NCBI GenBank assembly: GCA_002342025.1
Contig: DDPD01000024.1
Coordinates: 1 to 31,732, forward strand
Direction: 5' to 3'
Length of the DNA stretch: 31,732 nt
From: Moraxellaceae bacterium UBA2477
GTDB taxonomy: Bacteria > Pseudomonadota > Gammaproteobacteria > Pseudomonadales > Moraxellaceae
Numbering within the stretch: position 1 is the stretch's first letter; every line of letters begins with the position of its first letter. Made by a program: the position numbers and the translations under genes. A model generated the notes under the pieces. The model did no database searches. It saw only the letters and a list, made by a program, of their open reading frames with translations, and was not told the DNA's origin. This document shows positions 24,010 through 31,732 of this stretch, piece after piece.

Positions 24010-26208
24010 TTAGCGATTAACCACACGCTCCCACATTTGCAGGTAGGCCTCAGCCGAGTTGTACAGGGCGTCCAGAGCCTCCTGACCACCCTCTAAACGA
24101 ACCTCTTCGACGTAATCGGCCACCATGCCGTAGTGGGCTGTGCCCACTTCATCAATATGCCAACTCTTCCCGCTTTCCGGAATAGTTTGCAGCTTCACCG
24201 TAATGGGCTTAATGCCTGCCTTTGCGTAACGATCGCCCCAATCTGGACCGCTAAAGAGCGTAAAGGGATACTTCACGGGCTTGCTGCCTGCGCCACGCGG
24301 AGGCGCACGGTCCGCAATGCCATTAGCATCCATGCCATAACCTACTGCCATGGGCTTGTTAGCTGGCCAAATGGGTTTGAGCTTCTTCATAAACTCAACA
24401 TGACCCTTACCGTTAGGCTTAAATGGGTAAATCAAGCCGCCGTTATCAAGTATCTCCTTAGCCTGCGCCAAGCTGATACCACCATGGCCTCCGTGTGCTG
24501 AGATCATGGGGTAAGACGGTTTTTGCGCCTTCGCCATGTCCAACATTTTCTGTTTGATGGAAATTTCCGCGTGATCAATGTCAATGATGAATTTTTTCTT
24601 CATCAACTGCTGCATGGCGTACTCACCCAACTCCGTCATCCCGCGGGCATTACACTGACGGCGATCGGGCGGATAAATGGGCGCTGGGCCTTGCAGTAGA
24701 CCAATAACCGCCTGACTGATTGGATCATTTCCGGTGCCAGGAACAGCCGTCGTCATGTAGGCGCCAGCATCATAGAAATACTTGCTACCCTCGCCTGTGT
24801 CCGCGCAATCATAGGTTTTCCAAAATTGGTTTGTACCTATGAAGCCAACCAAATTAAGTGCATCTCCGTTGAAAATCCCGGTGCCACCCAGTGCACTGTT
24901 GACATCATGATAGGGATATAGCTCACGCACCCCGAGGTTCCAAACCTCTTCAATCTCGCGATCAATGCTTTCTTTAGTACAGCCGTGAGTCTCGCCACCA
25001 AGCGGGTCAAATTTCACAGTGCAATCAAATAAATTGCTGAACTCAAGGCCCGCCACAACGGCTAGCTTGCCTTCGTTAATGACTTCTCTGGCCATTTTCG
25101 GACTGGTCACAATGCGTAACCAGCCTTTACCCGGCCCACCTTCTTGAGCATCCACATAGTTCTGAAGGTCAAAGAGGTATTTCACCTGCTTAATACCCAG
25201 GCTCATATCATTACAGTCAGCATCCGGGCGCAAGACCACCGATCGACCGACCTCACAAAGCGCCGCAATATTGGTGCCTTCCGACACCATAATTCGCATA
25301 CCGGCTTTCCAAGCGCGCTCAACCCACTTGTAGTACATGGCTTGATGCAGCTGCGAGTCATATGCCGGCCATGAGACAAAGCTCGGCCATCCAGCCGTTT
25401 CGTGAGTCGTCAGCGGCTTCATATCCAAGACAAGCGCCTCAGGGTCACGAATGCCATTAGGTCCATGCCAATCGGTGCAATTGTCCATGGCATGCGGAAC
25501 CCCGAAGCGATGGAACATTTGGCCATACATGACGCCACCCGCTGACGGCCCCACTAATTCTCCGCCATCCGACATTTCATGGCCCATGGCCATGTGGGTA
25601 TGCACTTCGGCAAAACCAATCACAGGCTTATCTACGCCCTGCCCCCGATAAGTATCGCCGATCATGTCATCACTAATTTCGGGGTAGGACTTGCAGCCAG
25701 CTGCCGGGACAAAATTGAAAATGGTGGGCGCAGCAGCCAAGGACAATGCGCCATTACTGGCGGCAACAAGAAATTGCGCTTCGCTGCTAAGACTCAAGGT
25801 GTACTGGCCCGGCTTAACTGTCGCTAAGGTCCAGTTGGCGGCATCACTGGCCTTTGCCACGCCAGTAATTTGCCCAGATTGACCCGCGAGCATCTGACTC
25901 GTCGTGTCAAACAGTAGATACTCAGCCAGCGCGGTCGGTTTTAAATAAAATAAAGATGCTTTTGCCGCTGTGACATTAGCCAACCATGCGTTTCCAGACT
26001 GACCAACAAAGCCGGAGCTCCCCTGCGGCTGTAGTCGGTAGCAGCCATTGGCTAAGTCGAAAGGGGTAATAGGAGCAGAACGTGTTGCTGCAGCCGGTGA
26101 TTTCGTTGAACTGCTTGAGTCGGAAGACCAAGGACCACAAGCGCTGAGACTTAACGCAGACAAGAAAGCAGCAAGCCCCAATCGGGCCCGCGAAATGTGG
26201 ATTTGCAT
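24010..26208 (-). CDS. Large lipoprotein with amidohydrolase/dipeptidase-like metal hydrolase domain
   Basis: 732 residues from the ATG at 26208, chosen for its GGGAGA ribosome-binding site and because it opens a lipoprotein signal (SALSLSAC, Cys24). A Ser-rich linker and a beta-rich N-terminal region (about 40-210) precede a probable TIM-barrel hydrolase. Candidate metal ligands are EVHTHMAMGHE, then DIDHAE, SAHGGHGG and GYGMDANG in the C-terminal part. The pattern resembles metal-dependent amidohydrolases and M19 renal-dipeptidase-like enzymes, but no subfamily is secure. Several Cys (DNCTDWHG, FDCTVKF, YDCADTG) could form disulfides in the periplasm or outside. The gene converges on thiS and is divergent from the membrane protein gene. 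The substrate is unknown. Confidence 0.72.
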   Translation of the reverse strand: MQIHISRARLGLAAFLSALSLSACGPWSSDSSSSTKSPAAATRSAPITPFDLANGCYRLQPQGSSGFVGQSGNAWLANVTAAKASLFYLKPTALAEYLLFDTTSQMLAGQSGQITGVAKASDAANWTLATVKPGQYTLSLSSEAQFLVAASNGALSLAAAPTIFNFVPAAGCKSYPEISDDMIGDTYRGQGVDKPVIGFAEVHTHMAMGHEMSDGGELVGPSAGGVMYGQMFHRFGVPHAMDNCTDWHGPNGIRDPEALVLDMKPLTTHETAGWPSFVSWPAYDSQLHQAMYYKWVERAWKAGMRIMVSEGTNIAALCEVGRSVVLRPDADCNDMSLGIKQVKYLFDLQNYVDAQEGGPGKGWLRIVTSPKMAREVINEGKLAVVAGLEFSNLFDCTVKFDPLGGETHGCTKESIDREIEEVWNLGVRELYPYHDVNSALGGTGIFNGDALNLVGFIGTNQFWKTYDCADTGEGSKYFYDAGAYMTTAVPGTGNDPISQAVIGLLQGPAPIYPPDRRQCNARGMTELGEYAMQQLMKKKFIIDIDHAEISIKQKMLDMAKAQKPSYPMISAHGGHGGISLAQAKEILDNGGLIYPFKPNGKGHVEFMKKLKPIWPANKPMAVGYGMDANGIADRAPPRGAGSKPVKYPFTLFSGPDWGDRYAKAGIKPITVKLQTIPESGKSWHIDEVGTAHYGMVADYVEEVRLEGGQEALDALYNSAEAYLQMWERVVNR

Positions 26209-26240
26209 GCGTGTTCTCCCGCATTTCATCAATAAAGTCT

Positions 26241-26263
26241 GGCCAAAAATCATCGGCCAAAAA
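26241..26263. repeat. Direct repeat in divergent promoter region
   Basis: GGCCAAAAA occurs at 26241-26249 and 26255-26263, a 14-base period, in the 115-base region between the divergent lipoprotein and membrane protein genes. It may be a tandem regulator-binding site. No certain promoter boxes were found in the rest of 26209-26323. Confidence 0.4.
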
Positions 26264-26323
26264 GAGTTGAACGAAACTAATACAAATGTAGGATTGCGTC
26301 CAATAAAAACTAGAGCAAACAAA

Positions 26324-27748
26324 ATGCCTCATCTTCTGAAGCAGCCCCTTATCGCATCCATGCTAGCAACGCTATCAGGGCCTGTTTTCGCTCATTCTTT
26401 TGGCCGTTTATACACACTACCCGTTCCACTTTGGCTCTACCTGTACGCAGCAGTAGCCACGCTCCTCATTTCTTTTCTCGTTATTGGCTTGTTAGCCACT
26501 CAAGCCAGCCCTAGTGCTCCGCGCAGCTACGCCGCAAACTGGCTATCTAAGTTGGCTATGCCTTTACGGCCTGCCTTGCGAGGCCTCAGTGTAGGACTCC
26601 TACTACTGTGTGTTGTCACAGGCATTTGGGGCGTTCAAGACCCCTATCGCAATTTCAACATGACGTTTTTTTGGATTATTTTTGTATTAGGCATCGCCTA
26701 TTTAAGCGCTTTCGTGGGCAATTTTTATGAAGTCCTAAATCCATGGCGTGTCATCGGCGATGCTTTTGGACGGCTATTTGAGGGCCGCTGGCAGTACCCA
26801 CGCTGGCTTGGCTATTGGCCGGCCGTGCTGCTGTTCAAGGGCTTTATTTGGATTGAGTTGTTTAGCCTGACCCGGCCAGAGGCCTTAGCCAAATACTTAA
26901 TTATTTATAGCGCGATTACGTTTACGGGAATGGCCTGTTTTGGCCGCGACGCGTGGCTACGCTATGGAGAGTTTTTCGCTGTTTTTTTAAGACTAATCGC
27001 ACTGGCCTCTCCCCTGTATTACACCCCCAAGCAAGGGCTGCGGTGGCGCCCTCCGTTTGCAGGCTTACAGCAAGAGCGTGCCGAGCACTTAAGCTTGGTC
27101 GTATTCATTCTCTTTATGCTGTCGGCAACCGCTTTTGATGGTCTGCGCGGGACCGTACCGTGGTATCGCCTATTTTGGACTGACCCGTATGGATTGATTT
27201 ATGGTTGGCTGGGCAAAACCCCTATTCACGCTTTTGTTGAGCTAAGACCGTTTTACCTTGCCTATGAGACCCTGTGCCTATTCATTTCACCCTGGCTTTA
27301 TTTGCTGGTTTTTGCCGTCTTTGTTTGGTTAGGAAAACTAGTCACCGGCAGTAAAACGCCTCTGTTAACCCTCCTGGGTGACTTTGGCTTTTCACTCATT
27401 CCCATCGCGCTGGTCTATCACATTACTCACTACTACACGCTGCTGCTGTCACAGGGTGTCAAGATCGTCAGTTTGATGTCAGACCCATTCGGCTGGGGTT
27501 GGGACTTATTTGGTACCGCACAACTCTGGCGTGCCCCCATCCTGCCGGATATGGGCACCGTCTGGCATACGCAGGTCGCCCTAATTTTGATTGGGCATGT
27601 GGTGAGTGTTTATCTGGCACACCAGCAAGCTTTACGAAGCTTTGGCACGGCACGCGCAGCGTTGCTAAGCCAAGTTCCAATGCTGGTACTGATGGTACTG
27701 TTCACGACGGCAGGACTTTGGATTTTGGCCCAACCTATTCAGGGCTAA
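26324..27748 (+). CDS. Polytopic membrane protein of unknown function
   Basis: 474 residues from the ATG at 26324; the open frame extends upstream but there it runs opposite the lipoprotein gene and is not believed. The N-terminus has a possible signal peptide ending FAHSF, followed by YTLPVPLWLYLYAAV. About ten strongly hydrophobic segments follow through to the C-terminus. The AHxFGxxYxLPxPLWLY start recalls bacterial membrane proteins that databases list as hypothetical or, doubtfully, as 'fenitrothion hydrolase'; this is from memory. No transporter or enzyme motif is recognised. Third codon positions look richer in A/T than in the hvf-mutM genes. It is divergent from the metal-hydrolase lipoprotein, and the two together split thiS from thiG. 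Confidence 0.8.
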   Translation: MPHLLKQPLIASMLATLSGPVFAHSFGRLYTLPVPLWLYLYAAVATLLISFLVIGLLATQASPSAPRSYAANWLSKLAMPLRPALRGLSVGLLLLCVVTGIWGVQDPYRNFNMTFFWIIFVLGIAYLSAFVGNFYEVLNPWRVIGDAFGRLFEGRWQYPRWLGYWPAVLLFKGFIWIELFSLTRPEALAKYLIIYSAITFTGMACFGRDAWLRYGEFFAVFLRLIALASPLYYTPKQGLRWRPPFAGLQQERAEHLSLVVFILFMLSATAFDGLRGTVPWYRLFWTDPYGLIYGWLGKTPIHAFVELRPFYLAYETLCLFISPWLYLLVFAVFVWLGKLVTGSKTPLLTLLGDFGFSLIPIALVYHITHYYTLLLSQGVKIVSLMSDPFGWGWDLFGTAQLWRAPILPDMGTVWHTQVALILIGHVVSVYLAHQQALRSFGTARAALLSQVPMLVLMVLFTTAGLWILAQPIQG

Positions 27749-27854
27749 TACACTCAGATAAGGCATCATTATTTTAATCATGCTTGCGTCCTAGCTCGGC
27801 GCTTGTAGGCCTCGTACAATCGCTGCCACACGCCACTTGCCCGAGCCCTGCCCC

Positions 27855-28649
27855 ATGTCCCATCCAATGACTGACGCTTTTGTTCTTGCCGGCCGAACCT
27901 TTCATTCACGCCTGCTGGTCGGCACGGGCAAATACAAGGACATGAACGAAACGCGTGACGCCATTGCCGCGAGCGGTGCAGAAATTGTCACCGTTGCCGT
28001 ACGCCGCACGAATATTGGCCAGACTAAAGGCGAGCCGAATTTGCTCGATGTCATCTCGCCCGATCGTTACACCATTTTGCCGAATACCGCTGGCTGCTAT
28101 ACCGCTGAAGAAGCCGTACGCACCTGCCGACTGGCGCGCGAACTGCTCGACGACCATAAGCTGGTCAAGCTGGAAGTGTTAGGTGACCAAAAAACACTGT
28201 ACCCGAACATGCCAGAGACCCTGAAGGCCGCTGAAACGCTGGTCAACGAAGGCTTCGAGGTGATGGTCTATTGCAACGATGACCCAATTGCCGCGCGCTT
28301 GTTCGCGCAGATGGGCTGCGTGGCGGTCATGCCATTGGGCTCACTCATTGGCTCCGGCCTTGGCATCGTCAATCCCTACAACCTGCGCATCATTTTAGAG
28401 GAGGCCACGGTGCCGGTACTCATTGATGCCGGCGTGGGCACAGCGTCAGATGCTGCTGTGGCGATGGAATTGGGGGCTGCGGGCGTACTCATGAACACGG
28501 CTATTGCTGCTGCCGGCAAGCCAATTCTGATGGCATCGGCGATGCGCAAGGCCGTGGAAGCCGGACGCGAGGCATACCTTGCTGGACGCATGCCGCGCAA
28601 ACTCTACGCCACAGCCTCCAGCCCGATCGATGGGATAGCGTTCCGCTAA
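27855..28649 (+). CDS. thiG: Thiazole synthase ThiG
   Basis: 264 residues from the ATG at 27855; ATG at 27867 and TTG at 27837 are possible alternatives, none with a strong ribosome-binding site. It condenses deoxyxylulose phosphate, dehydroglycine and ThiS thiocarboxylate sulfur into the thiazole of thiamine. Family motifs include RLLVGTGKY at the N-terminus, VAVRRTN, the VKLEVLGD segment with the Schiff-base lysine, and the phosphate-binding IDAGVGTASDAA and GVLMNTAIA. It is intact despite being parted from thiS, and would need its own promoter within 27749-27854, where I could not define one. Confidence 0.97.
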   Translation: MSHPMTDAFVLAGRTFHSRLLVGTGKYKDMNETRDAIAASGAEIVTVAVRRTNIGQTKGEPNLLDVISPDRYTILPNTAGCYTAEEAVRTCRLARELLDDHKLVKLEVLGDQKTLYPNMPETLKAAETLVNEGFEVMVYCNDDPIAARLFAQMGCVAVMPLGSLIGSGLGIVNPYNLRIILEEATVPVLIDAGVGTASDAAVAMELGAAGVLMNTAIAAAGKPILMASAMRKAVEAGREAYLAGRMPRKLYATASSPIDGIAFR

Positions 28650-28793
28650 CGGGGGGCAGCCTCTCAGAAAGCCTAAAAAGGCCAACCATTCCAACAAACG
28701 TTACGTAAGCAGCATTTTTTGTATGCCTTTTGTTTAATAACAATTGTATTTGTGTTCGCCCATAAAGGATGTTCATCTGAATGGAAGCTGAAC

Positions 28794-30590
28794 ATGAATA
28801 AGAACCGCTTAAGTATTGCAATCGCCGCCGCCACGTTGACTCTCGGCATCTCCGGCTGTGACCAATCGAAAAATGACAATACACCCGCAGCCGTAGTACC
28901 AGCCAACATACTCCTTAGTAGTAACCGCTTAGCTTTTCTTGATTTAAATGCAGCCAGCACGAGCTTAGCGACGCCTTCCGCTATTACTGGGATTTCAGCT
29001 GGCGACACACTCGTTAGCATTGATCGCCGTCCTCAAAATGGCTTTCTTTATGGTCTAGGCTATAACGCAGGTGCGGGAACGGTCACGCTTTACACCATTC
29101 ATCCTGAAACGTCTTTTGCAACGCCGCTAGGGACAGCAGGTGGCTTTGTAGACAACAGTGGTGCGCCGATCCAAATTGGCGGAGGGTTGACGACCACGCG
29201 ATTTGAGATTGATTTCAACCCCGCCGTTGATCGTGTCCGCGTTATTAGCAGCTTGGGCGAAAACTTTCGCATGAATCCAAACACCGGCACTGTCGTCGAT
29301 GGCAACTTAGGTGGTGCGGACGGCTCAGTTACCGGTACCAACATGGACGGCTCACTTAAAGTTGGCGCAACTTCGACGCCAGCCCAGGGAACCGCATATA
29401 CCAATAATGTTGCCAACAACAGTGCCATCACCACTCAGTACACACTGGATGAAACAACAGACTCTCTGTACATCCAAAACCCACCCAATATGGGCGCTTT
29501 GTCTTTAGGCAAGGTTCTTTCGCCGACAGTAGCCAGCATTTTAGGGTTTGATATTGCCCCCGGCGTGAATTCGTCGGCCTCAAGTACGCCCGTTACCAGC
29601 GGTAGTGGTTTTGCCTTAGTGAAAACTGGCGCAAGCTCGGCCGAATCGTTGGCTACGGTTGATTTAGTGACAGGTGTACTCAGTAACATCACAGCGATCA
29701 CGGGTGGCACGGGTGCAATTGGTCTTGCCGTCCAACAGCCCGCTAGCACAGCAGTGATTGCCCTGAGCAGCAATGGGACGTCCTTGCTGCGCTTTGCTGC
29801 AAACACGCCCGGCGCCACGACATCAGTCGCCATTACGGGGATTACCCTTGGCGAAAGCTTGGTCGGCATCGATTTCCGCCCAGCAACGGGTCAGCTTTAT
29901 GCACTGGGTATCAACCCAATTTTGGATAACGGCACGCTATATCGCATTGACCCTCAATTAGGCACAGCAACTGCTATTGGAACAGCAGGCTCAATTGCTT
30001 ATGTTGGCGTAGATGGTACAACTGCAGTTGACTTGCCTGACCCGGCTACCGTGGGTTACGGCTTCGACTTTAATCCAACGGTTGATCGTATTCGTGTGAC
30101 CACAAGTTCGGGGCTTAACCTAAGAATGCGCCCTGATACAGGGGCTCCGGTTGATGGGAACGCCTCCCCTGGCGTCAACCCTGATGGTGCCATTAATGAT
30201 GGTGTCACTGGTGTTGATGGCTCAGCCTATACCAACAGCGTTGCTGGAGCGACAGTAACCACACTCTATAATCTGAGCAGCTCGACTTCGCAGCTTACAA
30301 TCCAAAGCCCACCGAATAATGGTACGCAAACAAGCGCGACTAAACTGCGAGTCGGTGGTGCTGACTTAGTCTTTACAGCGGTAAATGGATTCGACATTCC
30401 TTCAGATGTCAGAGTCACCACCAGCGACATGCCAGTAACAAGTGGCTTTGGTTTTGCTGCCCTTAAAGTAGGTGGTGTACGACAGCTGTATCGAATCAAC
30501 TTGGTTTCCGGAGCAGCTGAAAACCTCGGCACCATTGGCACAAGTGATGATCTACGTGGCTTAGCGGTTGGCCAAACCCACGCTAAATAA
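28794..30590 (+). CDS. Lipoprotein with two DUF4394 domains
   Basis: 598 residues from the ATG at 28794 (GGAAG ribosome-binding site). A lipobox (GISGC, Cys22) is followed by Asp, the +2 residue that in enterobacteria keeps lipoproteins in the inner membrane. Two copies of a DUF4394 domain follow, about 35-300 and 310-595. Matching landmarks are FNPAVDRVRVISSLGENFRM against FNPTVDRIRVTTSSGLNLRM, NTGTVVDGN against DTGAPVDGN, and IQNPPNMG against IQSPPNNG. DUF4394 is a beta-propeller-like domain of unknown function found in extracytoplasmic proteins. The upstream region 28650-28793 holds an ACAATTGT palindrome but no clear promoter. A strong terminator follows the gene. Confidence 0.87.
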   Translation: MNKNRLSIAIAAATLTLGISGCDQSKNDNTPAAVVPANILLSSNRLAFLDLNAASTSLATPSAITGISAGDTLVSIDRRPQNGFLYGLGYNAGAGTVTLYTIHPETSFATPLGTAGGFVDNSGAPIQIGGGLTTTRFEIDFNPAVDRVRVISSLGENFRMNPNTGTVVDGNLGGADGSVTGTNMDGSLKVGATSTPAQGTAYTNNVANNSAITTQYTLDETTDSLYIQNPPNMGALSLGKVLSPTVASILGFDIAPGVNSSASSTPVTSGSGFALVKTGASSAESLATVDLVTGVLSNITAITGGTGAIGLAVQQPASTAVIALSSNGTSLLRFAANTPGATTSVAITGITLGESLVGIDFRPATGQLYALGINPILDNGTLYRIDPQLGTATAIGTAGSIAYVGVDGTTAVDLPDPATVGYGFDFNPTVDRIRVTTSSGLNLRMRPDTGAPVDGNASPGVNPDGAINDGVTGVDGSAYTNSVAGATVTTLYNLSSSTSQLTIQSPPNNGTQTSATKLRVGGADLVFTAVNGFDIPSDVRVTTSDMPVTSGFGFAALKVGGVRQLYRINLVSGAAENLGTIGTSDDLRGLAVGQTHAK

Positions 30591-30604
30591 TTACCCTGCT
30601 CCAA

Positions 30605-30634
30605 CTAAAAGCCCAGCGTATGCTGGGCTTTTAG
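30605..30634. terminator. Rho-independent terminator, bidirectional
   Basis: A perfect 13-bp stem, CTAAAAGCCCAGC against GCTGGGCTTTTAG, closes a GTAT loop. T-rich sequence follows on the plus strand, and the converging VOC gene ends 68 bases beyond. The remainder of 30635-30701 holds nothing recognisable. Confidence 0.88.
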
Positions 30635-30701
30635 TTTTAATGGATTTATTTCAGTTTTCACCCTACGACGCTCCAAACGTCATGCTTTCGTTTCTTTAGA
30701 T

Positions 30702-31094
30702 TTAGCTGGGACGATACAGCGCACACAGCTTGTGACCATCGGGGTCACGTACATACGACAGATAGAGCTCACCCAAACTGCTGCTGCGTAGGCCGGGTGG
30801 CGCTTCAATCGAGGTGCCGCCATGCGCGACCGCGACATCGTGAAACGCCTGCACTTGCTCTGGGGAGCTGCATTTGAAACCGAATGTTGACCCGTTAGCG
30901 GCTGTTGCAGGCTCGCCATTGATCGGCTCGGTCACACAGAAAGTGTTGCCATCGTGGCGATAAAACAGGCGCACATGGCCCGAGTTAGCCACATTACGCA
31001 CGGGCGCACTGGCACCGAGTAAGCCTAAAACGGCATCGTAAAAGCGCTTAGAGCGCTCGATGTCATTTGAACCCACCATGATGTGATTAAACAT
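30702..31094 (-). CDS. VOC (glyoxalase/bleomycin resistance) superfamily protein
   Basis: 130 residues, a typical single-chain VOC protein with two beta-alpha-beta-beta-beta modules. The N-terminal FNHIMVGSNDIERSKRFYDAVLGLLG supplies a likely metal ligand (His4), and the C-terminal LYLSYVRDPDGHKLCALY has the DPDGH motif that closes the fold. Members include glyoxalases, dioxygenases and drug-binding proteins; the exact role is not readable. GGGAGAGAC lies before the ATG. It stands 64 bases from the TM2 gene upstream. Confidence 0.9.
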   Translation of the reverse strand: MFNHIMVGSNDIERSKRFYDAVLGLLGASAPVRNVANSGHVRLFYRHDGNTFCVTEPINGEPATAANGSTFGFKCSSPEQVQAFHDVAVAHGGTSIEAPPGLRSSSLGELYLSYVRDPDGHKLCALYRPS

Positions 31095-31158
31095 TGTGTC
31101 TCTCCCTGAGCACCGGCGACATGCGGGTGCTTACCTTCAAAAACTAAATGACGCGGCG

Positions 31159-31506
31159 TTATCGCTGCTGGCCAAACTTTGCATTGAAACGCTCATCACT
31201 CATGACCAGCAGTAAAATGGCTTCAATGATGGCGACAAATGCGGGAATGAACGTCCAGCATAACAACAGATAAACGATGCCCCAGCCAATCTGACCCAGA
31301 TAGAACTTGTGAATGCCAAAGCCGCCGAGAAAAAAGGCGAGCAGAATGGCCGCTAATTTACTGCGTCCATTGGGCGCAATAGTGCCTAACTGAATGATGC
31401 TAGGCGCGGGGATTTGCCGAATGCCGCAGGCCGGGCAAATTTCAGCTCGCGCATTCAGCGTGGCGCCACAATCGCGACAAAATTTCGTTTGCTCATCGTC
31501 CTTCAT
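31159..31506 (-). CDS. Zinc-ribbon and TM2 domain membrane protein
   Basis: 115 residues from the ATG at 31506 (AAGGAG ribosome-binding site). The N-terminal zinc ribbon is CRDCG...CPACG. A TM2 domain follows, with two membrane segments around GGFGIHKFYLGQIGWGIVYLLLCWT and a polar turn. TM2 proteins are widespread and mostly uncharacterised. It may be co-transcribed with the SMR gene upstream, whose stop is 16 bases away. Confidence 0.88.
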   Translation of the reverse strand: MKDDEQTKFCRDCGATLNARAEICPACGIRQIPAPSIIQLGTIAPNGRSKLAAILLAFFLGGFGIHKFYLGQIGWGIVYLLLCWTFIPAFVAIIEAILLLVMSDERFNAKFGQQR

Positions 31507-31522
31507 TACCGACTCCTTGAAC

Positions 31523-31732
31523 TTAGTGTGACGCCAGTTTGAGGCCAATAATGCCGGCAAAAATCAGCGCCAGACTCAGGCCTCGCATGAGCGTGGCGGG
31601 CTCATTAAACAGCACCATGCCGAGGATGGCTGTGCCAATCGCGCCGATACCGACCCAGACAGCGTAAGCGGTGCCGACCGGTAAAGACTTCATAGCCCAG
31701 CCCAGCAGGCCGACACTGATGGCCATAGCCGC
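31523..31732 (-). CDS. SugE/Gdx-type small multidrug resistance family transporter (partial)
   Basis: C-terminal 69 residues; the start lies beyond the window. The segment AMKSLPVGTAYAVWVGIGAIG is the SMR family core, and the ending SLALIFAGIIGLKLASH matches the SugE/Gdx subgroup, which exports guanidinium rather than large drugs. The essential membrane glutamate of the first helix is outside the window, so the subgroup call rests on the C-terminal half only. Confidence 0.88.
   Translation of the reverse strand, partial: AAMAISVGLLGWAMKSLPVGTAYAVWVGIGAIGTAILGMVLFNEPATLMRGLSLALIFAGIIGLKLASH

Noticed and set aside
26048..26323. An N-terminal extension of the membrane protein gene
   Set aside because: It runs opposite the lipoprotein signal region, has no ribosome-binding site and is not hydrophobic. 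The ATG at 26324 opens a signal-like segment.
27749..27854. A TPP riboswitch before thiG
   Set aside because: The conserved CUGAGA and ACCUGA elements are not found together in this short region, nor before thiS.
31109..31131. AGCACC/GGTGCT inverted repeat upstream of the VOC gene
   Set aside because: Only six bases with an 11-base loop and no T tract; it is within what would be expected by chance and was not called a site.
1..31732. CRISPR arrays, tRNA or rRNA genes, transposases and phage genes
   Set aside because: No regularly spaced repeats, no RNA gene cloverleaf or rRNA sequence, and no transposase or integrase motifs were seen on reading both strands.

Overview
The window looks like a chromosome segment of a free-living gammaproteobacterium, most likely in or near the Pseudomonadales. 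The evidence is the run mutM, coaD-ferredoxin, GMC oxidoreductase/gluconate-dehydrogenase-like subunit, aldehyde dehydrogenase, TetR, YheT-like hydrolase, rsmD, two M16 peptidases, ftsY-ftsE-ftsX-rpoH, DUF423, thiS and thiG. From memory this order resembles the mutM-to-thiG part of the Pseudomonas aeruginosa chromosome. I saw no phage, transposase, CRISPR, tRNA or rRNA. No gene-free stretch exceeds about 170 bases.

Layout: (1) 1-94: tail of an upstream gene and a strong terminator. (2) 95-2914 (-): lipoprotein of the penicillin-acylase family. (3) 3082-7557 (+): seven tightly packed genes: DUF815 ATPase, ECF sigma factor, small zinc-type anti-sigma factor with a His-rich tail, HvfA-type precursor peptide with six E(G/A)KCG units, HvfB-type MNIO enzyme (DUF692), HvfC-type partner (DUF2063) and mutM. 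(4) 7568-9700 (-): large lipoprotein esterase. (5) 9804-10573 (+): coaD and a YfhL-type ferredoxin. (6) 10570-14275 (-): aldehyde dehydrogenase, Tat-lipoprotein small subunit and GMC oxidoreductase, with a divergent TetR gene (14396-15055) and a candidate palindromic operator. (7) 15032-19620 (-): two M16 peptidases (one without the catalytic motif), rsmD and a YheT-like hydrolase. (8) 19711-23982 (+): ftsY, ftsE, ftsX, rpoH, a DUF423 protein and thiS. (9) 24010-27748: a large metal-hydrolase-like lipoprotein (-) and a divergent polytopic membrane protein (+), separating thiS from thiG. (10) 27855-30590 (+): thiG and a lipoprotein with two DUF4394 domains. (11) 30702-31732 (-): VOC protein, zinc-ribbon/TM2 protein and the C-terminal part of a SugE/Gdx-type SMR transporter.

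The most interesting system is at 3898-6732. It is a peptide metallophore (bufferin/HvfA-type RiPP) locus with its own sigma/anti-sigma pair. By analogy with known HvfABC and bufferin systems, the MNIO enzyme with its DUF2063 partner modifies cysteines of an exported peptide that binds copper in the periplasm. The histidine-rich end of the anti-sigma factor suggests direct metal sensing, which is inference. mutM follows 9 bases later, so oxidative DNA repair may be co-expressed. A second theme is that four large predicted lipoproteins sit at the joins between conserved housekeeping blocks, as if they were accessory insertions.
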